A stretch of 56,665 nucleotides of DNA from an uncultured Chryseobacterium sp. (GTDB lineage Bacteria; Bacteroidota; Bacteroidia; Flavobacteriales; Weeksellaceae), in the NCBI GenBank assembly GCA_913776245.1, contig CAJYLO010000024.1:1-56665 (forward strand). Direction: 5' to 3'. Below, in pieces: positions 44,552-51,869 of the stretch (positions are counted from its first letter, which is position 1; every line of letters starts with the position of its first letter). The notes under the pieces were generated by a model that was not told the DNA's origin, made no database searches, and saw nothing but the letters and a program-made list of their open reading frames with translations. A program made the position numbers and the translations under genes.

Positions 44552-45175
44552 TTGAAAGAACAAAACCTTTACATAATTGCAGGGTGCAACGGGGCAGGTA
44601 AAACCACTGCATCTTTCACAATATTGCCCGAAATATTAGATTGTAAAGAATTTGTAAATGCCGATGAAATAGCAAAAGGACTTTCGCCTTTTCAGCCAGA
44701 AAAAGTAGCATTTGAATCTGGCAGAATTATGCTTAATCGCATTGATGAGCTATTTTTACAAAATGAAAATTTCGCATTTGAAACAACCTTAGCAACCAAA
44801 ACCTACAAGCAGAAAATTTTAAAGGCAAATGAAAAAGGTTATAACACAACACTACTTTTCTTTTGGTTAAAAAATCCTGAATTAGCAATCGAACGTGTAA
44901 AAATAAGAGTCAAGGAAGGCGGACATCATATTCCTGAAGATATAATTAGGAGAAGATATTACAACGGAATTTTCAATTTATTTAGTATTTATCTCCCGAT
45001 TGTAAATCAAACCTTGATTTTTGATAATTCCGAGGGCAAACACATTCTCATTGCTGAAAAAAATTCAGAGACAGAAATCAACATTTATAATCAAGAAAAA
45101 TTTAACGAATTAAAAAGATATTATGACAACGCAAAACAGAATAGAAAGACGCGAAAAAATACTCAAAGGCCTTGA
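44552..45175 (+). CDS. Zeta-toxin-like P-loop kinase
   Basis: A 207-aa protein with Walker A AGCNGAGKTTASF (about 10-22), FVNADEIAKGLSPF, FAFETTLATKTY and PEDIIRRRYYNGI, the arrangement of bacterial zeta-toxin proteins, which phosphorylate UDP-N-acetylglucosamine or related small molecules. It begins with TTG at 44552. A 48-aa gene overlaps its last 53 nt in another frame and is a likely antitoxin or chaperone. The dispersed position beside an ABC-transporter operon suggests a small accessory insertion. Confidence 0.8.
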   Translation: MKEQNLYIIAGCNGAGKTTASFTILPEILDCKEFVNADEIAKGLSPFQPEKVAFESGRIMLNRIDELFLQNENFAFETTLATKTYKQKILKANEKGYNTTLLFFWLKNPELAIERVKIRVKEGGHHIPEDIIRRRYYNGIFNLFSIYLPIVNQTLIFDNSEGKHILIAEKNSETEINIYNQEKFNELKRYYDNAKQNRKTRKNTQRP

Positions 45176-45269
45176 AAAAGCCTATGAAAAAATGTTGGAA
45201 TTCAAGAAGAAAAATAATAGCGAAATTGTTATCATCAAAGAAAATAAGATTGTTAAAATCAAACCATAA
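45123..45269 (+). CDS. 48-aa small protein overlapping the zeta-toxin gene, candidate antitoxin
   Basis: An ATG at 45123 opens a 48-aa frame: helical, basic N-terminus RREKILKGLEKAYEKMLEF, then NNSEIVIIKENKIVKIKP. It overlaps the zeta-toxin gene by 53 nt and ends 11 nt before the next ATG, filling the gap exactly. Small proteins of this form, ending in a hydrophobic strand and KIKP, accompany zeta-toxin genes in Bacteroidota as far as I recall. Too short for most gene callers. Role as antitoxin is inferred from position. Confidence 0.6.
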   Translation: MTTQNRIERREKILKGLEKAYEKMLEFKKKNNSEIVIIKENKIVKIKP

Positions 45270-45279
45270 ACTTAATTCA

Positions 45280-45915
45280 ATGAGAAAACTCCTGATATAT
45301 TCCATATTATCAATCAGCCTTTTAGCTTGCAAAAAAAACGACGAAAAAGTTGTAGAGACTAAAGCAAAAGAAGATTCAATATCTGTTGAACCAAAAAAAA
45401 CACAGGCAGACGTAGCAGAATTAAAAGAACTTTCCCCTGAAAAGATATCGGCGATTCTAAAATCAAATAATTCCGATACAATTTATGTAACCAATTTCTT
45501 TGCAACTTGGTGTGGACCGTGTATGCAGGAGATTCCGCATTTCAGAAAAAAAATGGATGAGTTAAAAAATCAACCTGTAAAATTCACATTTGTAAGTCTT
45601 GATAACAAAACAGATTGGGATACAAAAGTGATTGATTTTGCTGATGAATATGAAATAAATCAAAACGTCATTCTTTTGGATGGAATGCTTTTGAAACAAG
45701 AGTTTTTCACTCAAAATTTCCAATCTTGGAACGGAGAAGCGATTCCCTTTACCTTAATCAGAAAAGGAGATAAATCTGACGAAACTGTTGGTTCTATGAC
45801 AGAAGAAATGCTGAATCAGAAAATTAATAAACTTTTGGCCGATAATTCTTCTGCAAAAGCGATTGATAATAAGGAAAAAGCAATGATTTCCAGCCAAAAA
45901 AAATCTTTGAAATAA
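45280..45915 (+). CDS. Thioredoxin-like lipoprotein (TlpA/ResA type)
   Basis: A 211-aa protein from MRKLLIYSILSISLLAC (lipobox Cys17) with a thioredoxin fold; the redox motif is FFATWCGPCMQEIPHF. The longer in-frame start at 45172 would add 36 residues that overlap the zeta toxin and small antitoxin genes and is rejected. It would act on disulfides in the periplasm. The ABC permease follows after 12 nt, so it is co-transcribed with an iron-type importer. Confidence 0.85.
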   Translation: MRKLLIYSILSISLLACKKNDEKVVETKAKEDSISVEPKKTQADVAELKELSPEKISAILKSNNSDTIYVTNFFATWCGPCMQEIPHFRKKMDELKNQPVKFTFVSLDNKTDWDTKVIDFADEYEINQNVILLDGMLLKQEFFTQNFQSWNGEAIPFTLIRKGDKSDETVGSMTEEMLNQKINKLLADNSSAKAIDNKEKAMISSQKKSLK

Positions 45916-45927
45916 CAATTAATCTTG

Positions 45928-46896
45928 ATGAAACGTTTTCCTGTTTTGGTAACTTTAATAATCTTTTTTGCGATTATTGCGTTTTTCATCAATCTCAATA
46001 TTGGCTTTGCAAAACTAAATTTCTCTGATTTTCTAAGTTCAGAATCTGAGAATTTTCAAATTGCCGGTTTTAGAATCAACCGTGCTTTAGCAATGCTTTT
46101 GGCAGGAATTGCGATCCCGACAAGCGGATTTCTTCTGCAGGAATATTTTAAAAATCCTTTGGCTGGCCCGGATGTTTTGGGAATCACATCCGTTTCCAGT
46201 TTATTTGTCGCTTTTTACATCTTTTTTTCGCAAGATATCCTCATTCCGGATTTCTTGCAGAATAGTTTCATCAGCTTATCATCCATTATTGGAAGTATCG
46301 TTTTGATGATGATTTTGCTGTTGTTTTCGAACCGATTCCGGGATAAAAGCTTCATTATTATTTTTGGATTTTTGATTTCAGCCTTGGCTGGCGCGGTTGT
46401 TTCGTTTCTTCAGTTTTATGTGGAAAGCCAAAGCCTGAAAAACTATATGCTCTGGACTTTTGGAGCGAATAATCAGGCGAATATTATCCAGATTTCAATT
46501 CTTGCAGTTTTAATTTTTATTGGTTTGATGTTCACATTCAAATCCATAAAACCATTGATCGGAAATGCCTTGGGAATCGCCTATGCCCAAAGTTTTGGCA
46601 TCAGTCAGTCTAAACTGAAGATCAGCATTATTGTCGCTTCTTCCCTGCTTTCTGCTTCTGTTACCGCTTTTCTGGGACCGATTTTATTTATCGGCGTTGT
46701 TGTTCCACATTTTTGCAGAATGATCTGGAATCCCGCACAGCTCTGGCATCAGTGGATTTTGAATATGATTTTGGGCGTTTTCATCATGCAGGTTTTCTCG
46801 ATTATTTCAGAACTCAGTCAGTTTCCGATTAATATTATCACCTCTTTTTTTGGAATTCCTGTTATATTGTTGATGTTGATGAAAAGTAATAAATAG
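45928..46896 (+). CDS. FecCD-family ABC transporter permease
   Basis: A 322-aa polytopic membrane protein with about nine to ten helices. RINRALAMLLAGIAIPTSGF followed by LLQEYFKNPLAGPDVLG is the classical FecCD signature, and ALGIAYAQSFG with the later FLGPILFIGVVVPHFCRM fits the ATPase-coupling region. It imports iron siderophore, heme or cobalamin. The ATG at 45928 is preferred to the adjacent TTG. A 364-bp inverted-repeat cassette separates it from its ATPase gene. No substrate-binding lipoprotein is adjacent. Confidence 0.9.
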   Translation: MKRFPVLVTLIIFFAIIAFFINLNIGFAKLNFSDFLSSESENFQIAGFRINRALAMLLAGIAIPTSGFLLQEYFKNPLAGPDVLGITSVSSLFVAFYIFFSQDILIPDFLQNSFISLSSIIGSIVLMMILLLFSNRFRDKSFIIIFGFLISALAGAVVSFLQFYVESQSLKNYMLWTFGANNQANIIQISILAVLIFIGLMFTFKSIKPLIGNALGIAYAQSFGISQSKLKISIIVASSLLSASVTAFLGPILFIGVVVPHFCRMIWNPAQLWHQWILNMILGVFIMQVFSIISELSQFPINIITSFFGIPVILLMLMKSNK

Positions 46897-46920
46897 TTTT
46901 ATCGCAAAGACGCAAAAATT
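46897..46920 (+). repeat. Outer inverted repeat, left arm
   Basis: 24 bases beginning directly after the permease stop codon. They match the reverse complement of 47237-47260 at 22 of 24 positions; the core is TATCGCAAAG followed by A or G, then CGCAAAA. Confidence 0.85.
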
Positions 46921-46938
46921 GATTTTTAAAACTGATGA

Positions 46939-46967
46939 AAGTCGCTAAGTTTTTTATCTTCGATAAA
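46939..46967 (+). repeat. Inner inverted repeat, left arm
   Basis: About 29 bases (AAGTCGCTAAG ... ATCTTCGATAAA) pairing imperfectly with 47190-47216; all but about three positions agree after a 2-nt gap. Confidence 0.75.
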
Positions 46968-46975
46968 AAAACACA

Positions 46976-47187
46976 ATGGATGAAAATGAATTGGCTAAAA
47001 TCGTCGTTGATTTAGGATTTAAAATTTACAAAAACTTGGTGCAGGTTTATTTGAATGCGTTTATGAGGAATGCCTTTTTCACGACATTAAAAAAATTGGA
47101 TTAAAAGTTGAAAAACAGAAGTCATTATCCATAATTTATGATGACTTGGTAATTGAGAATGCTTTTAAAATTGATTTTAACATATAA
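46976..47187 (+). pseudogene. GxxExxY-protein remnant, frameshifted and truncated
   Basis: From the ATG at 46976 the frame reads MDENELAKIVVDLGFKIYKN, the start of a GxxExxY protein. Near 47037 one base is missing; in the shifted frame the sequence continues GAGLFECVYEECLFHDIKKI (the G-x2-E-x2-Y motif being GLFECVY), then GLKVEKQKSLSIIY, and stops at 47187 after about 70 residues instead of the usual 120 or so. The 5' frame itself runs on without function. Enclosed by two nested inverted repeats. Confidence 0.85.
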
Positions 47188-47189
47188 AA

Positions 47190-47216
47190 TTTATCAAAGA
47201 TAAATCTTTGCGACTT
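47190..47216 (-). repeat. Inner inverted repeat, right arm
   Basis: Complementary partner of 46939-46967, starting 2 nt after the stop of the GxxExxY remnant. Confidence 0.75.
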
Positions 47217-47236
47217 CTAAAAATAATACAATAAAG

Positions 47237-47260
47237 AACTTTTGCGCCTTTGCGATAAAA
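47237..47260 (-). repeat. Outer inverted repeat, right arm
   Basis: Complementary partner of 46897-46920 (22 of 24), ending 4 nt before the ATPase ATG at 47265. Confidence 0.85.
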
Positions 47261-47264
47261 GAAT

Positions 47265-48212
47265 ATGAAGCATTTCTTAGAAATAAAACAAGCAACAATC
47301 GGTTATTCAAATTCTTTGATTTCAGAGATTGATTCTTCATTGGAACTAGGTGAAGTTTGCCTTTTAATGGGCAATAACGGCATTGGGAAAACCACCTTAA
47401 TCAAATCTATTCTTGGACAAAATAAGCTTTTAAAAGGTGAGATTACTATCAATCAAAAATCAGTTCATAAACTGGACTCTAATGATATTTCTTCTCAGAT
47501 TGCTATTGTTTTTTCCAAGGCTGAAATTCCGGAAAATTATACCGTTACAGACTTGATTTCATTAGGAAAATATATTCATTATCCTTATTATTTTAAACTG
47601 AATGAGACTGATAAACAGGAAATCGATGAAATCATTGACAAACTTAATTTATCCGAATATCAAAATAAAAAACTAACTGAATTATCCGACGGAAACCTTC
47701 AGAAAGCTTTTATTGGAAGAGCTTTAGCTCAAAATTCTCCTTTCATCATTCTGGATGAACCAACCACTCATCTGGATGAAGAAAATAAGCTGATGATTCT
47801 TTCACTTCTTAGAAGTCTCGCAAAATCAGAAAATAAGCTGATTCTTTTTTCTTCCCACGATTGGCGACTGGCGAAAGAATTTTCCGATAAAATCTGGTGG
47901 ATTAAAGATAAAAAACTCATCAGCGGAATTTCAGAAGAAATCATTCTCACTAATCCTGAACTGATCACACCAAAGATCCTAAACTTTAATCAGACCTTTC
48001 ATCCACCGCAAATTACAGCACCGGAAATCCAGAAGGAAATGATGTTTTCATTTCTGCAGAAAAATTTCGAAAATGATCTTCGTAAAATCAAATTGATGTT
48101 TAAAAACGATTTTTGGGAAGTTATTTCGGATAATTTTTATGACAATTGTCATAATTTTACTGAAATTAAACAATCCCTGAAAAAGCTTATTACTACTGAT
48201 AATCTGCATTAA
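47265..48212 (+). CDS. ABC transporter ATP-binding protein, iron-uptake type, with C-terminal extension
   Basis: A 315-aa ATPase for the FecCD permease. Walker A LLMGNNGIGKTTLIKS (about 33-48), signature ELSDGNLQKAFIGRALA (the usual LSGG reads LSDG), Walker B FIILDEPTTHLDEE and the switch His in LFSSHDW are present. The core ends near residue 245; a further 70 residues (PPQITAPEIQKEMMFSFLQK and on) form an extension without known domain, possibly regulatory. Separated from the permease by the inverted-repeat cassette. Confidence 0.9.
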   Translation: MKHFLEIKQATIGYSNSLISEIDSSLELGEVCLLMGNNGIGKTTLIKSILGQNKLLKGEITINQKSVHKLDSNDISSQIAIVFSKAEIPENYTVTDLISLGKYIHYPYYFKLNETDKQEIDEIIDKLNLSEYQNKKLTELSDGNLQKAFIGRALAQNSPFIILDEPTTHLDEENKLMILSLLRSLAKSENKLILFSSHDWRLAKEFSDKIWWIKDKKLISGISEEIILTNPELITPKILNFNQTFHPPQITAPEIQKEMMFSFLQKNFENDLRKIKLMFKNDFWEVISDNFYDNCHNFTEIKQSLKKLITTDNLH

Positions 48213-48293
48213 ATACATTGTTTTGAAATTTATTTAATGTGATTTGCATAATATTTAAATAATTACAAATCAATAAGTTAAATATGATAATCT

Positions 48294-48321
48294 AAAAATA
48301 CTATGCATGCATAGTATTTTT
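48294..48321. promoter_or_regulatory. 28-bp perfect palindrome, candidate operator of the MarR regulator
   Basis: The 18-bp core at 48299-48316 reads TACTATGCA/TGCATAGTA, flanked by five A and five T that extend the symmetry to 28 bp. It lies 2 nt upstream of the -7 box TATATTTG and covers the -33 region, 36 nt before the marR ATG. MarR dimers bind palindromes of this length, so autoregulation and control of the beta-oxidation genes is the natural reading. The arms may also form a hairpin, but position makes an operator more likely than a terminator. Confidence 0.7.
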
Positions 48322-48323
48322 TT

Positions 48324-48331
48324 TATATTTG
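48324..48331 (+). promoter_or_regulatory. -7 box (TATATTTG) of the beta-oxidation operon
   Basis: An exact TAnnTTTG match, 25 nt upstream of the marR ATG; the palindrome occupies the -33 side. Confidence 0.55.
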
Positions 48332-48356
48332 TATAGAACGCTTTAATAAACAGTTT

Positions 48357-48809
48357 ATGGAAAAGAAAACCTCTGAAAAAGTTGAAAGTGTTGACCTGAT
48401 GCTCAAGTCGGCCTGGCTGGCTGTTTCTAAGATGTATTCGGATCAGGCGTCATTATACAACTCAACTGCAGTTCAGGCACTTACACTATTGAAAATAGAT
48501 CCTAAAGAAGGAACAAGAAGTACTAATCTTGGTCCCAAAATGGCCATTGAACCCACTTCTCTCACCAGAATCATCAAGCTTCTGGAAGACAACGGTTATA
48601 TATATAAGGAAAAAACAACCACGGATAAAAGAGAAGTCATCATTAAGCTTACAGAGAAAGGATTAAACTCCAGAAATCTGTCTAAAGAAGTGGTGCTCAA
48701 CTTCAACAGAAAAGTTCTGGAAAGGATCGCGCCGGAAAAATTCGAAATTTTCAAAGAAGTGATGCACGATATTCTAAAAATAGCCAATGAGCTGAATAAT
48801 AAAAAGTAA
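48357..48809 (+). CDS. MarR-family transcriptional regulator of fatty acid degradation
   Basis: A 150-aa winged-helix regulator. The DNA-binding part is at about 60-115: GPKMAIEPTSLTRIIKLLED followed by NGYIYKEKTTTDKREVIIKL (recognition helix and wing with the DxRxxxxxLT pattern). It is the first gene of an operon with the fadB-type, thiolase and acyl-CoA dehydrogenase genes, so its ligand is probably an acyl-CoA or fatty acid. A palindromic operator candidate lies in its own promoter. Confidence 0.88.
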   Translation: MEKKTSEKVESVDLMLKSAWLAVSKMYSDQASLYNSTAVQALTLLKIDPKEGTRSTNLGPKMAIEPTSLTRIIKLLEDNGYIYKEKTTTDKREVIIKLTEKGLNSRNLSKEVVLNFNRKVLERIAPEKFEIFKEVMHDILKIANELNNKK

Positions 48810-48846
48810 TGTCACAAAATATAAATCATAAAAATATTATCTAATA

Positions 48847-51219
48847 ATGAACAGAAAAATAAAACACGTTACCGTTCTTGGTTCCGGCGTTATGGGTTCC
48901 GGCATCGCCTGTCATCTGGCAGGTAACGGCATTCAGGTTTTGATGTTGGATATGCCTCCGAAAGATTCGGAAGGTGCCGACAAAAAAACGAGAAACAGCG
49001 TGGCACAAGGTCATCTCGCCAATGCTTTGAAAAGCAATCCTTCACCAATTTATGACAAATCTTTTGCATCCAGAATTACCGTTGGAAATTTCGAAGATGA
49101 TTTGGAGAAAATCAAAAACTCGGATTGGGTGATTGAAGTAATTGTTGAAAGACTGGACATCAAACAATCAATGTTTGAAAAAGTGGATAAACTTCGCAAA
49201 CCAGGAACTTTGGTCACTTCTAACACATCGGGAATCCCGATTCATTTGATGTCGGAAGGAAGGTCAGAAGATTTCCAGAAACATTTCTGCGGAACGCACT
49301 TCTTCAATCCGCCAAGATATCTGAAATTGTTTGAAGTAATTCCAGGTCCGAAAACAGATAAATCCGTGATTGATTTCTTTATGTCTTACGGCGAAAAATT
49401 CCTTGGAAAAACGACGGTTCTTTGTAAAGATACGCCAGGTTTTATCGGAAACAGAGTCGGTGTCTACTCGATGGCGAAGATTATGGAACTGACGGAAGAA
49501 ATCGGTTTGACCATTGAAGAAGCAGATTCCCTGACCGGAGATTTGCTGAATCGTCCGAAAACCGGAACTTTCAAACTCGGCGATTTGGTTGGATTAGACA
49601 CGGCTTTCAACGTAACCAAAGGACTTCAGGCGAATCTTAAAGATGATGAAATGGTTCAGGCACTTAAAGACTCGAAAACTCTGAATTTCCTGATTGAAAA
49701 TAAATTTCTTGGTGATAAAGCTAAAAAAGGATTTTATTACAAAGAAAAAGATGCCGGCGGCAATGTGAATCGTTTTGTTCTTAATTATGAAACGTTGGGC
49801 TACGAACCGACAAAGCAACCAAAACTGCCTATCGTTGCAACAGCGAAAGAAGCCGGAAGTTTGAAAAACCGTTTACCGATTTTATTGAAAGACCAATCCA
49901 AAGCCGGAGAATTGATTAGAAAACATTTTGCTTCGCTTTTCGCTTACGTTTCTCAACGTGTTCCGGAAATCACAGATGTGTTCTACTCTATCGATGATGC
50001 GATGAAAACCGGTTATGCCTGGAAATACGGACCGTTCGAAAACTGGGATTTTGTTGGTGTCCAGAAAGGAATTGATTTGGTAGAAAGTGAAGGCTATAAA
50101 GTCGCTGATTGGGTAAAAGAAATGCTGGCTTCCGGAAACGAATCTTTTTACAAGCTGGAAAACGGAAAGCAGTTATTCTACAATCAGAATACGAAAACTT
50201 ACAAAGCAATTCCAGGGCAGGATTCTTTCATTATTCTAAATAATATCAGAAAAGAAAAAACAGTTTGGTCTAATTCCGAATCTGCATTAATTGACCTTGG
50301 CGACGGTATTTTGAACTTCGAGTTCCGTTCAAAAATGAACTCTCTTGGAGGTGGTGTTTTGGAAGGTCTTAATAAATCCATAGACATTGCCGAGAAAGAT
50401 TACAGAGGTTTGGTTGTTGGAAATCAGGCTGATAATTTCTCAGTCGGTGCTAATCTCGCAATGGTAATGATGATGGCTGTTGAGCAGGATTGGTACGAAC
50501 TGAATATGGCGATTGCGATGTTCCAGCAGACTTCTATGAAGCTAAGATATTCATCAATTCCTGTTATCGCTGCACCTTTCGGAATGACACTTGGCGGTGG
50601 ATGTGAATTCTCTATGCACGCGGACAAAATTGTTGCTGCAGCGGAAACTTACATCGGTTTGGTGGAAGTTGGCGTTGGTCTGATTCCAGGCGGTGGCGGA
50701 ACAAAAGAATTTGCATTGAGAGCATTGAAAGGAACGCTTCCAGACGATGTTAAGACCAATCATCTTCGAAATTATTTTATGAATATCGCAACGGCAAAAG
50801 TGGCAACTTCTGCCTGGGAAGCTAAACAAATGGGAATTCTGACAGATAAAGATATCATCGTTGTCAACAAAGACAGACAACTTGCAGAAGCCAAACGTCA
50901 GGCGATTGTTTTGGATGAATTAGGATACACACCGCCAGTTCCTGAGAAAGTTAAAGTTCTTGGAAACGAAGCAATGGGAATGTTCTACGTTGGAACTGAC
51001 CAAATGGTTGCAGGTGGTTACGCATCGGAACACGATAGAAAAATCGCAAATAAAATCGGTTACGTAATGACCGGCGGTAATCTTTCTGAGCAGACAGAAG
51101 TTTCTGAACAATACTTATTGGATTTGGAAAGAGAAGCATTTTTATCACTTTGCGGAGAGAGGAAGACTTTAGAAAGAATCGGTGGAATGTTGAAAACAGG
51201 AAAACCGGTGAGGAATTAG
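48847..51219 (+). CDS. 3-hydroxyacyl-CoA dehydrogenase / enoyl-CoA hydratase (fadB/fadN type)
   Basis: A 790-aa bifunctional beta-oxidation enzyme. The N-terminal dehydrogenase (about 1-330) begins HVTVLGSGVMGSGIACHLAG, an NAD-binding GxGxxG, with CGTHFFNPPRYLKLFEVIPG near the catalytic His. The C-terminal part (about 460-720) is crotonase-like: LGGGVLEGLNKSID, VGNQADNFSVGANLAMVM and GMTLGGGCEFSMHAD. The order (dehydrogenase first) is the FadN/FadB-like arrangement of Bacilli and Bacteroidota rather than enteric FadB. It follows marR by 37 nt. The next 650 bp hold a transposase cassette before the thiolase gene. Confidence 0.9.
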   Translation: MNRKIKHVTVLGSGVMGSGIACHLAGNGIQVLMLDMPPKDSEGADKKTRNSVAQGHLANALKSNPSPIYDKSFASRITVGNFEDDLEKIKNSDWVIEVIVERLDIKQSMFEKVDKLRKPGTLVTSNTSGIPIHLMSEGRSEDFQKHFCGTHFFNPPRYLKLFEVIPGPKTDKSVIDFFMSYGEKFLGKTTVLCKDTPGFIGNRVGVYSMAKIMELTEEIGLTIEEADSLTGDLLNRPKTGTFKLGDLVGLDTAFNVTKGLQANLKDDEMVQALKDSKTLNFLIENKFLGDKAKKGFYYKEKDAGGNVNRFVLNYETLGYEPTKQPKLPIVATAKEAGSLKNRLPILLKDQSKAGELIRKHFASLFAYVSQRVPEITDVFYSIDDAMKTGYAWKYGPFENWDFVGVQKGIDLVESEGYKVADWVKEMLASGNESFYKLENGKQLFYNQNTKTYKAIPGQDSFIILNNIRKEKTVWSNSESALIDLGDGILNFEFRSKMNSLGGGVLEGLNKSIDIAEKDYRGLVVGNQADNFSVGANLAMVMMMAVEQDWYELNMAIAMFQQTSMKLRYSSIPVIAAPFGMTLGGGCEFSMHADKIVAAAETYIGLVEVGVGLIPGGGGTKEFALRALKGTLPDDVKTNHLRNYFMNIATAKVATSAWEAKQMGILTDKDIIVVNKDRQLAEAKRQAIVLDELGYTPPVPEKVKVLGNEAMGMFYVGTDQMVAGGYASEHDRKIANKIGYVMTGGNLSEQTEVSEQYLLDLEREAFLSLCGERKTLERIGGMLKTGKPVRN

Positions 51220-51222
51220 GAA

Positions 51223-51241
51223 GCTCCGTAGGAGCGACCTG
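51223..51241 (+). repeat. REP-like hairpin 1
   Basis: GCTCC-GTA-GGAGC stem-loop followed by GACCTG. Confidence 0.75.
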
Positions 51242-51266
51242 TTAATAGATAACAATATTATCGTTA

Positions 51267-51293
51267 AGCGGAGCCTCGTAGAGGCGACCTGAT
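51267..51293 (+). repeat. REP-like hairpin 2 (left terminal inverted repeat)
   Basis: Starts AGCGGA, stem GCCTC-GTA-GAGGC, tail GACCTGAT. It is the inverted partner of 51773-51799: 23 of 27 positions agree, and the four differences are two compensating stem pairs. Confidence 0.8.
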
Positions 51294-51306
51294 AATTAAT
51301 CCAAAA

Positions 51307-51768
51307 ATGGCAAATACCTATACACAAATTTATATTCAAATTGTCTTCGCTGTAAAAGGAAGGCAAAATCTGATTCCAAAAGAGAATCGGGAAGAACTGC
51401 ATAAATTTATAACAGGTATAATTTCTAATAGAGGACAGAAATCATTCGCCGTTTTTGCAATGCCAGACCACGTCCATATTCTTGTAAGTATGAATCCAAA
51501 TATTTCAGTCTCAGATTTAGTAAGGGATATTAAAGCTGGTTCATCCAAATTTATAAATGATAAGAATTGGATTAACGGAAAGTTTAGCTGGCAAGAAGGA
51601 TACGGGGCATTTTCATATTCCAGAAGCAGTGTGAATGCTGTCGTGAAATATATCTTAAACCAGGAAGAACATCATAAGAACAAATCTTTCAAAAACGAAT
51701 ATTTGGATTTTTTAGAAAAATTCGAAATCGAATATGATTCTAAATATTTATTCGAATGGATTGAATAA
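51307..51768 (+). CDS. Y1 (HUH) transposase, IS200/IS605 or RAYT type
   Basis: A 153-aa single-strand transposase. The HUH metal motif is His55-Val-His57 in FAMPDHVHILVSM and the catalytic tyrosine is Tyr115 in VVKYILNQEEHH (YxxxQ). Length equals IS200-type TnpA; no tnpB is present. Such proteins cut and join DNA at hairpin ends, and the flanking REP-like hairpins are the probable substrates. The frame is intact, so the element may still be active. Confidence 0.9.
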   Translation: MANTYTQIYIQIVFAVKGRQNLIPKENREELHKFITGIISNRGQKSFAVFAMPDHVHILVSMNPNISVSDLVRDIKAGSSKFINDKNWINGKFSWQEGYGAFSYSRSSVNAVVKYILNQEEHHKNKSFKNEYLDFLEKFEIEYDSKYLFEWIE

Positions 51769-51772
51769 AATT

Positions 51773-51799
51773 ATCAGGTCGCTCCTACGGAGCTCCGCT
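51773..51799 (-). repeat. REP-like hairpin 3 (right terminal inverted repeat)
   Basis: Reverse complement reads AGCGGAGCTCC-GTA-GGAGC then GACCTGAT, facing hairpin 2; stem bases differ from hairpin 2 by two compensating pairs. Confidence 0.8.
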
Positions 51800-51831
51800 A
51801 AAATAAAAATACTATAGCTATTAACAGAAAA

Positions 51832-51842
51832 CCTCTACGAGG
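51832..51842 (-). repeat. Degenerate REP-like hairpin 4
   Basis: CCTC-TAC-GAGG stem-loop lacking the CAGGTC flank, 27 nt upstream of the thiolase ATG. Confidence 0.5.
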
Positions 51843-51869
51843 CATATCAAAAATAATAAAATCAAAAAT

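Larger units (their letters stand above)
51223..51842 (+). mobile_element. REP-associated Y1 transposase cassette inside the beta-oxidation operon
   Basis: About 620 bp between the fadB-type gene and the thiolase gene: two hairpins in direct orientation on the left (51223-51241, 51267-51293), the transposase gene, then an inverted hairpin (51773-51799) and a degenerate one (51832-51842). Insertion begins 4 nt after the stop codon and leaves both neighbours intact. I see no target duplication. Confidence 0.8.

Noticed and set aside
45172..45279. N-terminal 36-residue extension of the thioredoxin lipoprotein
   Set aside because: It overlaps two upstream genes and would place the signal peptide in the interior; ATG at 45280 gives a proper lipoprotein signal.
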